Shown piece after piece: positions 45,188 through 47,026 of a DNA stretch of 47,026 bases (position 1 is its first letter; each line of letters begins with the position of its first letter). Position numbers and translations under genes: made by a program. Below the pieces are notes generated by a model, which was not told the origin of the DNA, searched no databases, and was given only the letters and a program-made list of their open reading frames with translations. Source of the stretch: Terriglobia bacterium (GTDB lineage Bacteria; Acidobacteriota; Terriglobia; Acidiferrales; UBA7541); assembly GCA_023512135.1 (NCBI GenBank), contig JAIMAG010000018.1:1-47026 (forward strand). The letters are read 5' to 3'.

Positions 45188-45940
45188 TCAGTCCCTTCCC
45201 GTCTTTTTCGACGACCGGGTTGTTTTCGGCTTCGACGCCGTCCGGCGCGGCGATGCGGTTTCGGTGGCCGGCTCCGCTCCGGCGACCTCGGGCTGCGAAG
45301 CGGCTGCGGCGGCCGGCGCCAGCGAACGACTGAGCTGCACCGCCGCCGCGCGCGAAAGAATCAAACGGTCATGCCGGAGCAGGTCGTAGGGCTGCAGCTG
45401 CTGCGGTGCAACCAAGCGAACCCCGGCCAGATTCCGGCTGGCCAGCTCGAGATTGCGATTCTCTCCCTGTTCGACGAGCAGAATCGTGCGCGCATCGCCA
45501 TTCAGCCGGTCCAGCACCTGGCGAAATGGTTTTGTCTTATGCGAGTCGAGCGCAAAGGACTCCACCACCGTCAGCCGCTGTTCGGCGAGTTTGGCCGACA
45601 GCGCCGAACGGAGCGCACCCAGGAACATCTTGCGCGGCAAACGGTAGCGGTAGCTGCGCGGCTGCGGACCATGCACCGTGCCGCCCTTGCGCCACAGCGG
45701 CGAACGAATCGATCCGACCCGGGCGCGTCCGGTGCCCTTCTGGCGCCAGAGTTTGCGTCCGGAGCCGTGCACCTCGCCGCGTCCCTTGGTCTTGTGCGTG
45801 CCGGCACGCTGCCAGTTCAGATACCAGCGCACGGTTTCGTGGAGCAGGTGCGGGTTCGGGCGCACGGCGAAGACCGCATCCGTCAGTTCGACGGTGCCGA
45901 CTCGCTGTCCCTGCAGATTGACCACTTCGACGACCGGCAT
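45188..45940 (-). CDS. rplD: 50S ribosomal protein L4 (uL4)
   Basis: The 250-residue protein starts MPVVEVVNLQGQRVGTVEL and contains the tunnel-loop region GSGRKLWRQKGTGRARVGSIRSPLWRKGGTVHGP. A tail of about 45 Ala/Pro/Thr/Lys residues extends it. I chose ATG 45940 because AAGGTGGG is nine bases upstream; an ATG at 45949, overlapping the rplC stop, is too close to that site. In E. coli L4 represses the S10 operon. Confidence 0.94.
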   Translation of the reverse strand: MPVVEVVNLQGQRVGTVELTDAVFAVRPNPHLLHETVRWYLNWQRAGTHKTKGRGEVHGSGRKLWRQKGTGRARVGSIRSPLWRKGGTVHGPQPRSYRYRLPRKMFLGALRSALSAKLAEQRLTVVESFALDSHKTKPFRQVLDRLNGDARTILLVEQGENRNLELASRNLAGVRLVAPQQLQPYDLLRHDRLILSRAAAVQLSRSLAPAAAAASQPEVAGAEPATETASPRRTASKPKTTRSSKKTGRD

Positions 45941-45945
45941 CGGAC

Positions 45946-46602
45946 TCATCCCACCTTGCGCGGTGTTTTCGTCTTCGATTTTCGAATCACCAGATAACCA
46001 CCGTTCGGTCCGGGCACGGCCCCGCGGACCAGCAGCAGATTTTCTTCCGGATCGATCTTGACGATTTCGAGATTCCGAACGGTCACCCGCTGGTGCCCCA
46101 TGTGCCCGGGGAAGTGCTGACCTTTCCAGACGCGCGAAGGAAACGAGCTGGCGCCAATCGAACCGGGGGCGCGGTGGAACATTGAGCCGTGGGTGGCATC
46201 GCCTCCGCGATAGTGCCAGCGCTTCACGCCGCCCTGGAATCCCTTGCCCTTGCTGACGCCGGTGACGTCCACGAACTCTCCGACGGCGAAGCGATCGACC
46301 AGCACGCGGTCGCCCACGCGGGTATCTTCGTCCGAGGCGCTCAGTCGAATCTCGCGCAGGAAACGCATCGGCGGCAGGTCCGCTTTTTTGAAATGACCGC
46401 TCATGGGCCGGTTGACCCGCTGGGGCTTGACGAATTCGACCAGTCCCAGTTGCACCGCTTCGTAGCCATCTTTTTCCCGGGTGCGTTTCTGCACGACCAC
46501 ACAGGGGCCGGCCTGCAGCACCGTGCAGGGAACGACCGCGCCGTCTTCGGCAAAGACCTGGGTCATGCCGAGCTTGATGCCGAGAATGCCATCGACCGCC
46601 AT
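45946..46602 (-). CDS. rplC: 50S ribosomal protein L3 (uL3)
   Basis: The 218-residue protein begins [21 protein letters not shown] and has [26 protein letters not shown] and [16 protein letters not shown]. It reaches toward the peptidyl-transferase centre. It stands between rpsJ and rplD, as in all S10 operons. Confidence 0.97.
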   Translation of the reverse strand: MAVDGILGIKLGMTQVFAEDGAVVPCTVLQAGPCVVVQKRTREKDGYEAVQLGLVEFVKPQRVNRPMSGHFKKADLPPMRFLREIRLSASDEDTRVGDRVLVDRFAVGEFVDVTGVSKGKGFQGGVKRWHYRGGDATHGSMFHRAPGSIGASSFPSRVWKGQHFPGHMGHQRVTVRNLEIVKIDPEENLLLVRGAVPGPNGGYLVIRKSKTKTPRKVG

Positions 46603-46612
46603 TCACACACCT

Positions 46613-46945
46613 CTAGGCGACGCCGTGCGTCCCGAAGGCTTTGATTTCGACATCCACGCCGGGCGGCAAGTCCAGCTTCATCAGCGCATCCACGGTGTCC
46701 GGCGTCGGATCCAGGATGTCAATCAGCCGTTTGTGCGTGCGCATTTCGAACTGCTCGCGGGACTTTTTGTCCACGTGGGGCGAGCGCAGCACGGTCCAGC
46801 GGTTGATCACCGTGGGCAGCGGAATCGGTCCGGCGACGGTGGCCCCGGTGCGTTTGGCCGTTTCCACGATGTCCCGCGTGGACTGATCCAGCACGCGGTG
46901 ATCATAGGCCTTCAAACGAATGCGAATTTTGTTTCCGGCAGCCAT
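46613..46945 (-). CDS. rpsJ: 30S ribosomal protein S10 (uS10)
   Basis: The 110-residue protein [20 protein letters not shown] has [35 protein letters not shown], the S10/NusE core that also joins antitermination complexes. The ATG at 46945 lies four bases after the tuf stop; a longer reading from 47011 overlaps tuf and is not real. Confidence 0.97.
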   Translation of the reverse strand: MAAGNKIRIRLKAYDHRVLDQSTRDIVETAKRTGATVAGPIPLPTVINRWTVLRSPHVDKKSREQFEMRTHKRLIDILDPTPDTVDALMKLDLPPGVDVEIKAFGTHGVA

Positions 46946-46949
46946 CGCT

Positions 46950-47026
46950 TTACTCGAGGATTTCGGAGACGGCGCCGGCGCCGACCGTGTGTCCGCCCTC
47001 GCGGATCGCAAACCGCAGCCCCTTCT
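46950..47026 (-). CDS. tuf: Elongation factor Tu, C-terminal end (partial)
   Basis: The last 24 residues of EF-Tu are visible: [19 protein letters not shown], then SEILE and TAA at 46952-46950. This matches the EF-Tu domain III ending ([16 protein letters not shown] in many bacteria). The rest lies beyond the window. tuf directly before rpsJ is a common str-S10 join. Confidence 0.93.
   Translation of the reverse strand, partial: KGLRFAIREGGHTVGAGAVSEILE

Noticed and set aside
45941-46606. N-terminal extension of L4 to 472 residues
   Set aside because: The extra residues overlap rplC in another frame; L4 homology starts at the ATG at 45940.
1-47026. CRISPR arrays, tRNA genes, insertion sequences or prophage genes
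   Set aside because: Intergenic stretches were read for spaced direct repeats, T-loop sequences and transposase or phage frames; none were found.

Overview
The window looks like two unrelated pieces of DNA joined near position 6518, both read here as bacterial and probably from a metagenome assembly. Positions 1 to about 6517 carry genes typical of the Bacteroidota/Chlorobiota side of the tree: the yicC end, gmk, a PASTA-type FtsI, an FtsL-like protein, a large OmpA-like outer-membrane protein, and the tail of a secreted protein ending in a type IX secretion-like sorting domain. From about 6518 to 47026 the DNA is richer in G/C at third codon positions. It carries an Oar-like TonB-dependent receptor with a carboxypeptidase-regulatory domain, a DUF4382/DUF5666-like lipoprotein, a BON lipoprotein and M61 and M24 peptidases. 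I read this as Acidobacteriota, by inference only. The join lies inside motif 2 of hisS and happens to keep the frame open, so the sequence shows a false 584-residue fusion of histidyl-tRNA synthetase and a T9SS-like cargo protein.

Layout. 1-6517: yicC end and gmk on +, converging on ftsI, ftsL, an outer-membrane protein and the cargo protein on -. 6518-8560 (-): mrp, a gamma-carbonic-anhydrase-like protein and the hisS 5' part. 8561-10680: a poor-quality or decaying stretch with REP-like hairpins and three successive + genes (beta-barrel, ankyrin lipoprotein, MauE/DoxX-like), each split between two frames. 10681-13915: secA behind a promoter-like site and a terminator-like leader hairpin. 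14148-16850: two small beta-barrel proteins, a Cys-motif protein and a membrane-anchored Rieske-like protein without ligands. 16866-22466: a DUF962 protein and a lipoprotein on -, divergent from the TonB-dependent receptor. 22686-30438: BON lipoprotein, Tat-exported M24 peptidase, YheT-type hydrolase, guaB, VanZ-like protein, M61 peptidase and a small zinc-ribbon protein.

30471-47026 (-) is the full S10-spc-alpha ribosomal superoperon, read from the tuf end down to rplQ and closed by a strong intrinsic terminator: tuf(end), rpsJ, rplC, rplD, rplW, rplB, [extra gene], rpsS, rplV, rpsC, rplP, rpmC, rpsQ, rplN, rplX, rplE, rpsN, rpsH, rplF, rplR, rpsE, rpmD, rplO, secY, adk, map, infA, rpmJ, rpsM, rpsK, rpsD, rpoA, rplQ. 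Genes are tightly packed with many ATGA/TGATG/GTGA overlaps, and rpsC and rpsD appear to start at TTG. The main oddity is an extra gene between rplB and rpsS. It encodes a basic 111-residue protein with a Cys/His cluster, and a perfect 11-bp hairpin runs straight into its ribosome binding site. This is the best candidate here for something undescribed, together with the secA leader element.
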